Below are positions 8,606 through 16,497 of a stretch of DNA of 64,000 bases, piece by piece. This stretch comes from Siccirubricoccus phaeus (GTDB taxonomy: Bacteria; Pseudomonadota; Alphaproteobacteria; Acetobacterales; Acetobacteraceae), in contig NZ_SRXO01000020.1 in the NCBI RefSeq assembly GCF_008360935.1, positions 1 through 64,000 of the forward strand, in the 5' to 3' direction. The translations under genes and the position numbers were made by a program. Numbering within the stretch: the stretch's first letter is position 1; the number at the start of each line of letters is the position of its first letter. A model generated the notes under the pieces. It saw only the letters and a program-made list of their open reading frames with translations, was not told the DNA's origin and searched no databases.

Positions 8606-10039
8606 TCACACCGCGGCAGTCACCAGATGGGAGACGTTCTTCGTCACCGTGTAGCAGGCCAGCCCCTCGCTGCCGCCCTCGCGGCCGTAGCCGCTGTCCT
8701 TCACCCCGCCGAAGGGCGTCTCCGGAATGGAGGCGACCAGGTGGTTGATGGAGAGGTTGCCGACCTCCAGCTCGTCGGAAAGCCGCTCCACATTCGGCGC
8801 CGAATGGGTGAAGGCATAGCCGGCCAGGCCGAAGGGCAGGGCATTCGCCTTGCCGATCGCCTCGCCGAGATCACGGGTGCGGTGGATCAGCGCCAGCGGG
8901 CCGAAGGGCTCCTCATGCATCGCCAGCGCATCCTCCGGCACGTCGGAGAGCACGGTGAGCGGGAAGAGGCAGCCGCGATTGCCCTGCCGCTCCCCACCCG
9001 CCAGCAGCTTGGCGCCGCGGGAGACGGCATCGGCGATCAGCCTTTCCATCGCCTCCACCCGGCGGTGATTGGCCAGCGGCCCCATCTGGGTCGCGGGGTC
9101 CAGCCCATTGCCGATGGCGATGGTCTTGGCCTTCTCGCCGAAGGCGGTGGCGAAGCGGTCATGGATGGCGTCATCGACGAAGAAGCGGGTCGGCGAGACG
9201 CAGACCTGGCCCGCATTGCGCGACTTGCCCACGGCCGAGATGCCGGCGCTCGCGACCGGATCGACATCGCCGCAGACGATGACCGGCGCATGCCCGCCCA
9301 GCTCCATGATCGCCGGCTTCATATGCGCCCCGGCCAGCGCGGCGAGCCTCTTGCCCACCGGCACCGAGCCGGTGAAGGTGACGAGCCGCACCTCCGGGCG
9401 GGGAATCAGGTATTCCGAGATCTCCCCCGGCACGCCGAAGAGCAGGCTGAGCGCGCCTTTCGGCACGCCGGCCTCGATGAAGGCCTGCACCAGGTACCAG
9501 GCGCCGGCCGGCGTTTCCTCGGAGGCTTTCAGGATGATGGCGCAGCCGGCGGCCAGCGCGCCGGCGACCTTCCGCGTCGGCGAGCTGATGGGGAAATTCC
9601 ACGGCGCGAAGCCGGCGACGATGCCGATCGGCTCGCGGATCACGATGTGCCGCATGCCCGGCTCGGCGGGGATGACGCGGCCATAGGCGCGGCGGCCCTC
9701 CTCGGCGTCCCAGTCGATGATGTCGCAGGCGCGCAGCACCTCGATCTTCGCCTGGCCCTTGGGCTTGCCCTGTTCCAGGGTGATGGCCTCGGCGATGGTG
9801 TCGGCGCGCTCCCGCAGCAGCCGGGCGGCGCGCTGCATGATCTCGGCGCGCTTTGCCGGGGCGGTGCGGCGCCAGGCGCGATGGCCGGCTTCGGCGGCAG
9901 AAAGCGCCTCCTCCATATCGGCCCTGGTGGCATGCGGCAGCTCGCCCAGCACGCTGTCGTCAAGGGGGTTCAGCACGGGCTGGCCGGGGCGGCTGCGCCA
10001 TTCGCCGCCGATGCAAAGCTGGAGCCTGGGATAGGCCAT
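8606..10039 (-). CDS. NAD(P)-dependent aldehyde dehydrogenase (succinate-semialdehyde type)
   Basis: A 477-residue aldehyde dehydrogenase. Cofactor-site motifs include FAPWNFPISSPTRKVAGALA and the ILKASEETPAG loop. The general-base Glu is in MELGGHAPVIV and the catalytic Cys in NAGQVCVSPTRF. The C-terminal EEPFGPLA and PFGGVKDSGYGREGG motifs are intact. Closest in style to succinate-semialdehyde and aliphatic semialdehyde dehydrogenases (GabD/KGSADH type). A good AGGAGG ribosome-binding site precedes the ATG and an AT-rich stretch at about 10060-10082 probably holds its promoter. It is first in a minus-strand group with the acyl-CoA ligase and alcohol dehydrogenase. Confidence 0.92.
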   Translation of the reverse strand: MAYPRLQLCIGGEWRSRPGQPVLNPLDDSVLGELPHATRADMEEALSAAEAGHRAWRRTAPAKRAEIMQRAARLLRERADTIAEAITLEQGKPKGQAKIEVLRACDIIDWDAEEGRRAYGRVIPAEPGMRHIVIREPIGIVAGFAPWNFPISSPTRKVAGALAAGCAIILKASEETPAGAWYLVQAFIEAGVPKGALSLLFGVPGEISEYLIPRPEVRLVTFTGSVPVGKRLAALAGAHMKPAIMELGGHAPVIVCGDVDPVASAGISAVGKSRNAGQVCVSPTRFFVDDAIHDRFATAFGEKAKTIAIGNGLDPATQMGPLANHRRVEAMERLIADAVSRGAKLLAGGERQGNRGCLFPLTVLSDVPEDALAMHEEPFGPLALIHRTRDLGEAIGKANALPFGLAGYAFTHSAPNVERLSDELEVGNLSINHLVASIPETPFGGVKDSGYGREGGSEGLACYTVTKNVSHLVTAAV

Positions 10040-10369
10040 GGGTGTCCTCCTGCCTTAGATCGTTATAAATATACGGATATAGCGCAGGGGCAGGGGCGAC
10101 AAGGGGTGGGTGTCGGCGGGCTTTACAGCCGGGCATGGCGGGACTGGGCGTCGCCCCGCAAGGGATTGATTCCAAAGCCCTGGCTGGTCTGGCACAAATC
10201 TTGCTCAAGCAAGCCTTGCTCAAGGCCGCAAACCAAGGGCGCAACGTAAAGTTTTGCAGCACAGCTCTCACCGCCGGCCAACACATGCCCCTTCCGCCCT
10301 GGTCTGCCTCCGCCGACCGGGACGGGCCGGCACTCCGCCAGCCCGGCGATGCGGATGAAGGCCAAACCC
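10040..10369. other. divergent intergenic region
   Basis: About 330 bp between the divergent aldehyde dehydrogenase and a small (+) ORF. Near 10060-10082 is an unusually AT-rich run (GTTATAAATATACGGATATA) likely to contain the aldehyde dehydrogenase promoter. At 10200-10228 the decamer CTTGCTCAAG occurs twice, 17 bp apart. No coding potential was accepted here. Confidence 0.45.
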
Positions 10370-10684
10370 ATGGACGCCGCCGTCGACCGCCCCCATTCCC
10401 CCAGGCGCAGCCGCCGCCTGCCGGACACCATCCTGGCGGCGGTGCACCGGGCCTGCGATGCGGGCCAGCTCGACCTCGCCGGCAAGCTGCTGCCGCTGGC
10501 GGAGGAGGCGATGGCCGCGGAGGCGGATATCCGCCGGCGTCGCCAGGATGTCTGGAGCCTGATCGCGGCGCATGAGCGGCTATGGCATCTGCGCCAGGGC
10601 GCCGCCGCGGCGCCGGAGGCGCTGTTGCCCGGGCGCTGGGGCATTGCCGCCGGCTTCGCCCTGGCCGCAGCCGGCGAGGGCTGA
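10370..10684 (+). CDS. small hypothetical protein, helical
   Basis: A 104-residue protein starting MDAAVDRPHSPRRSRRLPD. It has a basic N-terminus, then amphipathic helices (LDLAGKLLPLAEEAMAAEADIRRRRQDVWSLIAAHERLWHLRQG). No family was recognised. It resembles in character the small (+) ORF at 15754, also a short Arg-rich helical protein. The codon usage is GC3-rich like its neighbours, which supports a real gene, but there is no strong ribosome-binding site. An in-frame ATG at 10349 gives a 7-residue longer form. Confidence 0.45.
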   Translation: MDAAVDRPHSPRRSRRLPDTILAAVHRACDAGQLDLAGKLLPLAEEAMAAEADIRRRRQDVWSLIAAHERLWHLRQGAAAAPEALLPGRWGIAAGFALAAAGEG

Positions 10685-11252
10685 TTCCCCGGCCGGAAAA
10701 TAAAATGAACTAAAGCCAAGTACAGATTTCAGGCGCCGTCACCTGGCGGTGGCCTCGCGGAACCGCCGCCCCGCGCCCTTGGCCCACGGGGTGGGGCCAT
10801 GGCGTCGAAAAAAGCAGACGCGGGTCCCGCGCGTGGAAGGCCGGCGGCATCGTCGCCGATGCGGGCGGCCCGCAGGCTTTTCCTTGTTCGGCAATGGGTT
10901 CGCGCGGCAGGGGGTGAAGCCCTCCGCCCCGCCGGGCTTTACCCTTTCTTCGCCATTAGCCGCCGAGCTTCGGCGCGACCGCGCTTTGCAGCCGGTGGCG
11001 CCGCACCGCTCCCGCCTGGGGCCGGTGCCAATGGCACTTGGACAAAGAACGATAACACCCTCGCGATACCCGCATTCCGTGCGCCATTTCCTCTCGAAGC
11101 CATCGCCGTTCCGCGTATGATGCCCCAATAGGTTGTAATCGATTGCGGAATACACCTAGCTTTGTCCTGCAGGCGGCTCTCCGCCGGCTGCAGTTGGCAT
11201 CGGATCTGCGCTCCCGCCGGGGGGCGACCCAGAAAGGATAGCAGGAGCGGTC
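10685..11252. other. long intergenic region without supported gene
   Basis: About 570 bp. ORFs on both strands here are Arg/Pro-rich and show no recognisable protein pattern. The end nearest the MarR gene is comparatively AT-rich (around 11040-11170) and includes TTGTAATCGATTGCGG and CACCTAGCTTTGTCC, a plausible promoter area for the downstream regulator. Nothing else identified. Confidence 0.4.
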
Positions 11253-11633
11253 ATGAACCTCTCAGACGATGCCCATGGGCTGGCGCATGTGCTGCGTGAA
11301 ACCATTCTCGCCATGGTGCGCCGCGATGGGGCCGATCTCTCGGCCCGCCAGCTTGCGGTGCTGCTGACGGTCTACCTCACCGAGGGGCCGCATACGGTCC
11401 GCGGCCTGGCGGCGGAGCTGCGGGTTTCCAAGCCCGCCATCACCCGCGCGCTCGACCGGCTTGGCGAGCTCGACTTCGCTCGCCGCAAGACGGATCCGCT
11501 GGACCGCCGCAGCGTCATCGTGCAGCAGACCGCCGCGGGGCAGACCTTCCTCAAGGAGCTTCGCGCCAATATGGCCGCCGCTGCGCGCAGCGAGCCGGCC
11601 AACCGGGCCAGCGGCGCCGCTGCCGCGGCCTGA
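11253..11633 (+). CDS. MarR family winged-helix transcriptional regulator
   Basis: A compact 126-residue regulator. The winged helix covers about residues 28-95: LSARQLAVLLTVYL, then HTVRGLAAELRVSKPAITRALDRLGELDF as the helix-turn-helix with recognition helix, and RRKTDPLDRRSVIVQQT as the wing. The dimerising C-terminal helices are short and the tail is Ala-rich and probably disordered. A GGAG ribosome-binding site sits 7-10 bp upstream of the ATG. It stands alone; candidate targets are itself and the CoA-transferase/acyl-CoA dehydrogenase genes downstream. Confidence 0.88.
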   Translation: MNLSDDAHGLAHVLRETILAMVRRDGADLSARQLAVLLTVYLTEGPHTVRGLAAELRVSKPAITRALDRLGELDFARRKTDPLDRRSVIVQQTAAGQTFLKELRANMAAAARSEPANRASGAAAAA

Positions 11634-11867
11634 TGGTCGCGGAGACCGGTTTAAGAACCGTCAAGATAAGGACCGGCGGATTTGCCTGCCGGCGGTAACG
11701 CCGCCAGTGCCGTCTCGGTCTGAGTTTCAGGCCCGGCCTGCAAGCGCATGCCGGGCTCCGGGAGTGGTTGCCGGCAGGCCTTGGCGGGTGCCGGGGGTAA
11801 GGCGCCTGCCGGTGGGGCAGGGGGCGGAGCCCGTTCTTCCGGTGCGGGCGCTTCATCTGCCCGGCGA

Positions 11868-12321
11868 TGCCGGGCCAGTCGCTGCACCTTCGGCACCGCG
11901 CCATGCTCTGGCCCGGAAGGCGGGCGGCAGGCCCCCTCCCGCAGCGCCAGGGGCGCGGCCACCACATCCTCCGCCAGCAGCGCTTGGGCGAGGCTGGCGC
12001 TCAGCTCACCTCCTCGAGCACCATGGCCGATGCGTCATGGCAGCGGCGCCGATGCTCCTTTCGGCGATCTTTCAGGCCAGGCGGTGCGCAGCCCGTGCGA
12101 GCGCGGCAGCGCATCCGGCGCCCGCACCGCCGGGCAGCAACTCGCCCGTCATGGTGGGGGCGGCGGAGGCCTCGCCCAGCCCTCGCGGCCTGCCGCATCC
12201 ACCGCGCGGACCAGCAGCGTCTCCGCCACCCGCACGGTCTCGGGGCCAGGCGCATGGGATGGCGGAGCGGCAGGGCCAGCGGCCAGGCTTCCAGTGCCAC
12301 GAGGCGAAGCGGGGCGGGCAT
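11868..12321 (-). pseudogene. enolase-superfamily (muconate cycloisomerase / mandelate racemase-like) remnant
   Basis: Reading the minus strand from ATG 12321 gives MPAPLRLVALEAWPLALPL with a typical enolase-superfamily capping-domain start. After one frameshift comes ETVRVAETLLVRAVDAAGRE, after another GEASAAPTMTGELLPGG, then a stop near 12072. From about 12030 the text changes to TMVLEEV-like and, after one more shift, SLAQALLAEDVVAAPLALRE followed by RPPSGPEHGAV, which is the C-terminal strand pattern of the same superfamily. The whole catalytic barrel (Lys, metal-binding Asp/Glu) between is missing. So the gene carries an internal deletion of over 200 codons plus several frameshifts. Confidence 0.65.
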
Positions 12322-12419
12322 GGCCGCCAGCGCAGCATGCAGCGCCTCCGGGCAAGCTGGACGCGCGGCGCGGACCGCGCCACCCTGCCGCCCAAGCGAG
12401 AGGAGGAGACGCTCCAGCC

Positions 12420-13157
12420 ATGGCGCGGAACAAGATCTTCGGCAGCTTCGCCGAGGCGGTGGCGGATATCCCGGATGGCGCCACCATCGCCTTCGGCGGC
12501 TTCGCCGGCCCGGGCACGCCCTACAATCTGACCAAGGCGATCCTGGAGCAGGGGGCGAAGCGCCTCACCTGCATCGCCAACACCACGGGCGGGGCGCATC
12601 AGCCGCGCATGCCGGATATCGGCATGCTGGTGGAGAACGGGCAGGTGGCGAAGGTGATCTGCGCCTTCACCGCCGCCACCCGCCCCACCGACCAGCTTCC
12701 CTTCACGCCCTATTATGAGCGCGGCGAGGTGGAAGCCGAATTGGTGCCGCAGGGCACGCTGGCGGAGCGGCTGCGTGCTGCCGGGGCCGGCATCCCGGCC
12801 TTCTACACCCCCACCGCCGTCGGCACGGAGCTGGCGGAGGGGCGCGAGACGCGGGTCATCAACGGCCGGGAATACCTGCTGGAATACGCGCTGCCCTGCG
12901 ATGTCGCCTTCATCCGCGCCTGGCGCGCCGATGCCGCCGGCAACCTGCAATACCGGCTGGCGCAGCGGAATTTCTGCCCGCTGATGGCGACGGCGGCGAA
13001 GCTGGTGGTGGTGGAGGTGGAGGAGGACATCCTGCCCGCCGGCGCGCTGGACCCCGACCACATCCACACCCCTGGCATCTTCGTCCAGCGCCTGGTGAAG
13101 ATCCCGCCCGCCCCCGAGGGGCTCTGGACCGTCCGCCGGCAGGAGCGTGCCCGATGA
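12420..13157 (+). CDS. family I CoA-transferase, subunit A
   Basis: Alpha subunit of a 3-oxoacid-type CoA-transferase (PcaI/ScoA/AtoD class), which moves CoA between an acyl-CoA donor and a carboxylate. The 245 residues start MARNKIFGSFAEAVADIPDG and include the glycine-rich FGGFAGPGTPYNLTKAI motif characteristic of the A subunit. The PGIFVQRLVKIPP end is also typical. GAGAGGAGGAG provides a ribosome-binding site. The stop overlaps the subunit B start by 4 bp (ATGA). Acceptor acid is unknown; the acyl-CoA dehydrogenase homologue downstream suggests it may load CoA onto that enzyme's substrate. Confidence 0.9.
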   Translation: MARNKIFGSFAEAVADIPDGATIAFGGFAGPGTPYNLTKAILEQGAKRLTCIANTTGGAHQPRMPDIGMLVENGQVAKVICAFTAATRPTDQLPFTPYYERGEVEAELVPQGTLAERLRAAGAGIPAFYTPTAVGTELAEGRETRVINGREYLLEYALPCDVAFIRAWRADAAGNLQYRLAQRNFCPLMATAAKLVVVEVEEDILPAGALDPDHIHTPGIFVQRLVKIPPAPEGLWTVRRQERAR

Positions 13158-13804
13158 GTGCGACAGGGACGAAAGGCTGGGACCGCCAGCAGATGGCCGA
13201 CCGCTTGGCCAACGAGTTCCAGGATGGCTGGATCGTCAATCTCGGCGTCGGCATCCCGACACTGTGCAGCAACACCGATATCGGCGACCGCGACATCATC
13301 TATCACGCGGAAAATGGCGTCATCGGCTACGGCCCGGTGCTGCCGGCGGGGCAGGAGGATCTGCACCTGGTGAACGCCGGCGGGCAGAATGTCTCGCTGC
13401 ATCCGGGCGCGGCCATCGTCCACCACGCGGACAGCTTCGGCATCATCCGTGGCGGGCGGATCGACGTGACGGTAATGGGGGCCTATGAGGTCTCGGCCGG
13501 CGGCGATTTCGCCAATTGGAAGCTGGCCGGCCAATTGGGCGGCGGCATCGGCGGCGCCATGGACCTGGCGGCCTGCGCGCAGCGGGTCTTCATCATCCTG
13601 GAGCACACCACGCGGAAGGGGGAAAGCCGGCTGCTGCCGCATTGCACCCTGCCGGTGACGGCGCGCGGGGTGGTGACGCTGGTGGCGACCAATCTTGGCC
13701 TGTTCGCGCCGAATGGCGGCGGCTTCACGGTGCGGGAGCTGGCGCCGGGGGTGAGCTTCGAGGAGGCGCAGGCGAAGACCGCGGCACCTTTGACAACGGG
13801 TTGA
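13154..13804 (+). CDS. family I CoA-transferase, subunit B
   Basis: Beta subunit (216 residues) carrying the catalytic glutamate, in HAENGVIGYGP (the E-N-G motif), which forms the glutamyl-CoA thioester. The segment LGVGIPTLCSNTDIGDRDII precedes it as usual for PcaJ/ScoB/AtoA proteins. The C-terminal part GGDFANWKLAG and GGGIGGAMDLAAC is well conserved. Translationally coupled to subunit A. It is followed by an intergenic palindromic repeat and then by the desulfinase-like acyl-CoA dehydrogenase on the same strand. Confidence 0.9.
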   Translation: MSATGTKGWDRQQMADRLANEFQDGWIVNLGVGIPTLCSNTDIGDRDIIYHAENGVIGYGPVLPAGQEDLHLVNAGGQNVSLHPGAAIVHHADSFGIIRGGRIDVTVMGAYEVSAGGDFANWKLAGQLGGGIGGAMDLAACAQRVFIILEHTTRKGESRLLPHCTLPVTARGVVTLVATNLGLFAPNGGGFTVRELAPGVSFEEAQAKTAAPLTTG

Positions 13805-13982
13805 GGGAGGGCGCTGCCCTCCCCCGAACGCCCACCCGCCAAGGGCCGAAGGACCCTGGAACCCTTGAGTTTGGCGTCTCGGCTCGTCGGCTCTGAAATT
13901 CATCGTCGCCAAAGGCCCTTCGGCCTTTGGCGGGATCGGACGCGCTGCGTCCGATGCGACAGAGGGCGGAGCCTCTCTCGAT
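13804..13982. repeat. family A palindromic intergenic repeat
   Basis: Starts with a GAGGGAGGGC/GCCCTCCC hairpin directly at the subunit B stop, then CCACCCGCCAAGGGCCGAAG, then after about 60 bp an inverted partner CCAAAGGCCCTTCGGCCTTTGG (13910-13931), and ends in a third hairpin with TCGGACGCGC/GCGTCCGA. Related copies lie at 20629, 32973, 40504, 51238 and 55849. It may serve as a terminator for the CoA-transferase pair. Confidence 0.7.
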
Positions 13983-14037
13983 TTGCCCCCCTCCGGCTTT
14001 CCGGTAACCATGCCCGCAGAGGGCAGGACAACGCAGC

Positions 14038-15267
14038 ATGACCGAATTGACCGAAGCCGAAACGCGCCTCCGCGACCGCGCCCGGGAACTCGCGCAGGAG
14101 GCCGCCGCCCAGGCCGCCGAGACCGACCGCAGCGAGCAGTACCCCTGGCCCATGGTTCGCCGCATGACGGAGGCAGGGTTCTTCGGCCTGACCATCCCCC
14201 GCGCCCTGGGCGGCCCCGGCCTTTCCTATTTCGACGCCGTCCTGGTCATCGAGGAATTCGCCAAGGCCTGCGCCGTCTGCGGCCGCATCGCGGTGGAGGC
14301 CAATATGGGCGCCATCGGCGCCGTCATGGCCTATGGCACGGCGGCGCAGAAGCGCCTCGCGGCGGAGCTGGTCCTGGCCGGCGACAAGCCCGCCATCTGC
14401 ATCACCGAGCCCGAGGCCGGCTCCGCCGCCACCGAGATGACGACTCGCGCCGTGCGCCGCGGCGACACCTGGGTGATCGACGGGGTGAAGCACTGGATCA
14501 CCGGCGGCGGCGTCTCCCGCCTGCACCTCATCTTCGCCCGCGCCATCGAGGATGGCGAGGAGAAGGGCATCGCCGGCTTCCTCGCGGTACGGAACGGGGA
14601 AGGGGATCCGCCCGGCCTCATCGTGCATCGCCGCATCCCCTCCATGGGGCTGAAGGGCATGCCGGAGGCGGAGCTGCATTTCCGCGGCCTGGAAGTGCCG
14701 GATGCCATGGTGCTGCGGCCGCCGGGAGGGTTCGCCCGCGGCTTCGGCCGGCTGATGGATGCCTATAACGGCCAGCGCGTCGGCGCCGCGACCGCCGCCC
14801 TCGGCATTGCCGCCGGCGCCTTCGACCACGCGCTGGGCTTCGTCCAGAAGCGCCACCAATTCGGCCGGCCGATCGCGGAATTCCAGGGTATCGGCTGGAT
14901 GCTGGCGGACATGTCCATCAAGCTGGAAGCCTCCCGCGCCCTGATCTGGCAGGCGGCCCGGTCGGCGGGTCCTGCGGACGGCCGCATCGGCTTCCCGGAC
15001 CGGCTGCTGGCAGCGCGGGCCAAGGTGCTGGCGGCGGACAGCGCCATCGAGGTGACGAACATGGCCCTCCAGCTCTGGGGCGCCGCCGGCTACAGCCGGG
15101 AGAACCCGATGGAGCGGGCGGTGCGCGACGCCAGGATGTTCGCGATCGCCGGCGGCACCGCGCAGGTGCTGCGCAACCAGGTGGCGGAACAGCTCCTCGG
15201 CCGCAAGCTACCGCAGACCAGGGACGGCTTCCTCAAGCTGGCGGCGGCGAAGCTGGCGGCGGAATAG
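14038..15267 (+). CDS. acyl-CoA dehydrogenase homologue, probable 3-sulfinopropanoyl-CoA desulfinase
   Basis: A 409-residue flavoprotein of the acyl-CoA dehydrogenase fold. Flavin/substrate-site features include ICITEPEAGSAATEMTTRA and HWITGGG. The usual catalytic Glu, in a Y-E-G-T motif near the C-terminus, is replaced: here it reads MFAIAGGTAQVLRNQVAEQL. The loss of this base, the IAGGTAQ motif, the KLPQTRDGFLK end, the EQYPW segment and Arg83 in CGRIAVEANMGAIGA all match what I recall of the Advenella 3-sulfinopropanoyl-CoA desulfinase, whose Arg84 binds the sulfinate. That enzyme splits 3-sulfinopropanoyl-CoA into propanoyl-CoA and sulfite. The CoA-transferase pair just upstream could supply the CoA ester. 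Plain dehydrogenase activity is unlikely. Confidence 0.8.
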   Translation: MTELTEAETRLRDRARELAQEAAAQAAETDRSEQYPWPMVRRMTEAGFFGLTIPRALGGPGLSYFDAVLVIEEFAKACAVCGRIAVEANMGAIGAVMAYGTAAQKRLAAELVLAGDKPAICITEPEAGSAATEMTTRAVRRGDTWVIDGVKHWITGGGVSRLHLIFARAIEDGEEKGIAGFLAVRNGEGDPPGLIVHRRIPSMGLKGMPEAELHFRGLEVPDAMVLRPPGGFARGFGRLMDAYNGQRVGAATAALGIAAGAFDHALGFVQKRHQFGRPIAEFQGIGWMLADMSIKLEASRALIWQAARSAGPADGRIGFPDRLLAARAKVLAADSAIEVTNMALQLWGAAGYSRENPMERAVRDARMFAIAGGTAQVLRNQVAEQLLGRKLPQTRDGFLKLAAAKLAAE

Positions 15268-15282
15268 GCCGGGCGGCAGCGT

Positions 15283-15495
15283 TCAGCGCGGCGCCCGCAG
15301 CTCCGCCAGCGCCTGTTCCAGCGCGCGCAGGATCTCGCTGTCCGGCCAGGCGCCCGGATGCAGGAGCTGGGGAAGCTGCCGGCGCAGCGCGACCAGGGCC
15401 GCGTCCGGGTCCTGGGCCAGCCCGGTGAGCTGCCGCACCGCGCCGCGCAGCGCATCGACCAGCTCGGGGTCCAAGCTGTCATCCGGCGGCGGCAT
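15283..15495 (-). CDS. small acidic hypothetical protein
   Basis: A 70-residue ORF starting MPPPDDSLDPELVDALRGAV, made of two or three amphipathic helices with alternating Leu/Ala and acidic residues. No family recognised. It converges with the acyl-CoA dehydrogenase homologue, 15 bp from its stop. The longer frame back to 15633 adds a basic, unconvincing N-terminus. Confidence 0.4.
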   Translation of the reverse strand: MPPPDDSLDPELVDALRGAVRQLTGLAQDPDAALVALRRQLPQLLHPGAWPDSEILRALEQALAELRAPR

Positions 15496-15753
15496 GCCGG
15501 GAAGGTGACATGGATGTTTCGGCACTGTCCATCGCCTTGGCGGGCCGGCCGGGCGGGCGGTTCCTCGCGCTTCCGTGAAGTCCCCGCCGGGCTTCCCGGA
15601 ACGTAAACGGAACTCATTCTGCATACGTGTCATTACTGCGTTAAACCGACCTGAAGCGGCGGGTGAGGTCGAATTTCGCGGTTGTAGCGCCGCGCGTCGC
15701 GTGGATTCCTTGGCGTGTTGTCCCCCCGGACCTGCAACTCTGAGGTGATCTCC

Positions 15754-16032
15754 ATGTCGAGGCGCAGCCGCATCGCCCCCGACCGGAAAGAACAGGCTTC
15801 GCTATGGCCGGATGCCCAGATGGCGGCGGCCTACAACCTGCTGAACCGCCGGCGGAGCCTGATCCGCCGCCTGGACCATCTGGTGGAGGATGCGGCGAAC
15901 GAGCAATTCCACGAGGCCGCGCTGGTGCTGCGCGATGCGCTGGAAAGGCTGCGCCTGGCCCTGCTGAAGGACACGCTGGTGCTGCAGGACGAGGCCGGCC
16001 AAGCGGTTGACAGCGCCGGCCTGCGCCCGTAA
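15754..16032 (+). CDS. small hypothetical helical protein
   Basis: A 92-residue protein ([20 protein letters not shown]...). It is mostly helical, with [34 protein letters not shown], and no known domain was recognised. TGAGGTG upstream offers a ribosome-binding site. It precedes rpmJ by 29 bp and might be cotranscribed with it. Confidence 0.5.
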   Translation: MSRRSRIAPDRKEQASLWPDAQMAAAYNLLNRRRSLIRRLDHLVEDAANEQFHEAALVLRDALERLRLALLKDTLVLQDEAGQAVDSAGLRP

Positions 16033-16061
16033 ACGCCCCCGCCTTTCCTGGATTTGGTCAG

Positions 16062-16187
16062 ATGAAGATCCGCAACAGCCTGAAGACCGCGAAGACGCGC
16101 GACAAGAACTGCGTGGTGGTGCGCCGCCGCGGCCGGCTCTATGTGCTGAACAAGAAGAACCCCCGGCTGAAGGCCCGCCAGGGCTGA
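16062..16187 (+). CDS. rpmJ: 50S ribosomal protein L36
   Basis: A 41-residue basic protein, [20 protein letters not shown] and onwards to [12 protein letters not shown], which matches the alphaproteobacterial form of L36. It sits in the peptidyl-transferase half of the large subunit and binds 23S rRNA. Only one cysteine (Cys17) and no CxxC...C/H set is present, so this is a zinc-free version. The gene is too short for ordinary ORF cut-offs. A hairpin follows at 16197. Confidence 0.95.
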   Translation: MKIRNSLKTAKTRDKNCVVVRRRGRLYVLNKKNPRLKARQG

Positions 16188-16196
16188 GGATGCGCG

Positions 16197-16216
16197 GCCG
16201 GGCGGTGCTGCCCGGC
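16197..16216 (+). terminator. hairpin after rpmJ
   Basis: Seven-base-pair stem GCCGGGC/GCCCGGC with a six-base loop, 9 bp after the rpmJ stop. There is no T run after it, so if it terminates transcription it is a weak or GC-type terminator. Confidence 0.4.
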
Positions 16217-16327
16217 GCCTGAGGCTTCCATGCCGCCGCCGGCCCTGCCGCGGCGGCTTTCTGCGTCCGGGGGGCTGGTCCAGCCGCCGGAGGGCGCTGC
16301 CTCCAGCTGGTCGCGGCACCGTCTGGC

Positions 16328-16467
16328 GTCGCCGTTGACCGGCACGTACCGGCCGGTCCGGCCATCGCCCGGCGTCGCCACTGCCTACCCGCCGCTGGCT
16401 GGCCCGGCCATCGCCTGGCGCCGCCGTTGACCGGCGCCTACCGGCCGGCCCGGCCATCGCCCGGCGC
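16328..16467. repeat. two direct copies of a 47-bp GC-rich unit
   Basis: The unit CCGTTGACCGGCACGTACC followed by GGCCGGTCCGGCCATCGCCCGGCG occurs at 16328-16374 and again, with a few changes, at 16421-16467; a shorter GGCCCGGCCATCGCCTGGCG piece lies between. It fills the gap between rpmJ and the MoeA fusion gene. Each unit holds an internal CCGGC/GCCGG palindrome. Confidence 0.65.
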
Positions 16468-16497
16468 CTGCGGTCCGGCCTCCGCCCCTATCCGGGG

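Noticed and set aside
10739-11155. 138-residue minus-strand ORF in the gap before the MarR gene
   Set aside because: Composition is Arg/Pro/Gly-rich with no hydrophobic core or motif, no ribosome-binding site, and overlapping plus-strand frames look equally random.
11748-12419. N-terminal extension of the CoA-transferase A subunit
   Set aside because: The text is low-complexity and antisense to the enolase-superfamily remnant; a strong ribosome-binding site precedes ATG 12420.
13804-13982. Intergenic repeat considered as a riboswitch
   Set aside because: It lies right after a stop codon, its hairpins recur in unrelated places, and no known aptamer pattern was seen.
16328-16467. Repeat array considered as CRISPR
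   Set aside because: Only two long GC-rich copies with a related, non-unique spacer; no cas genes in the window.
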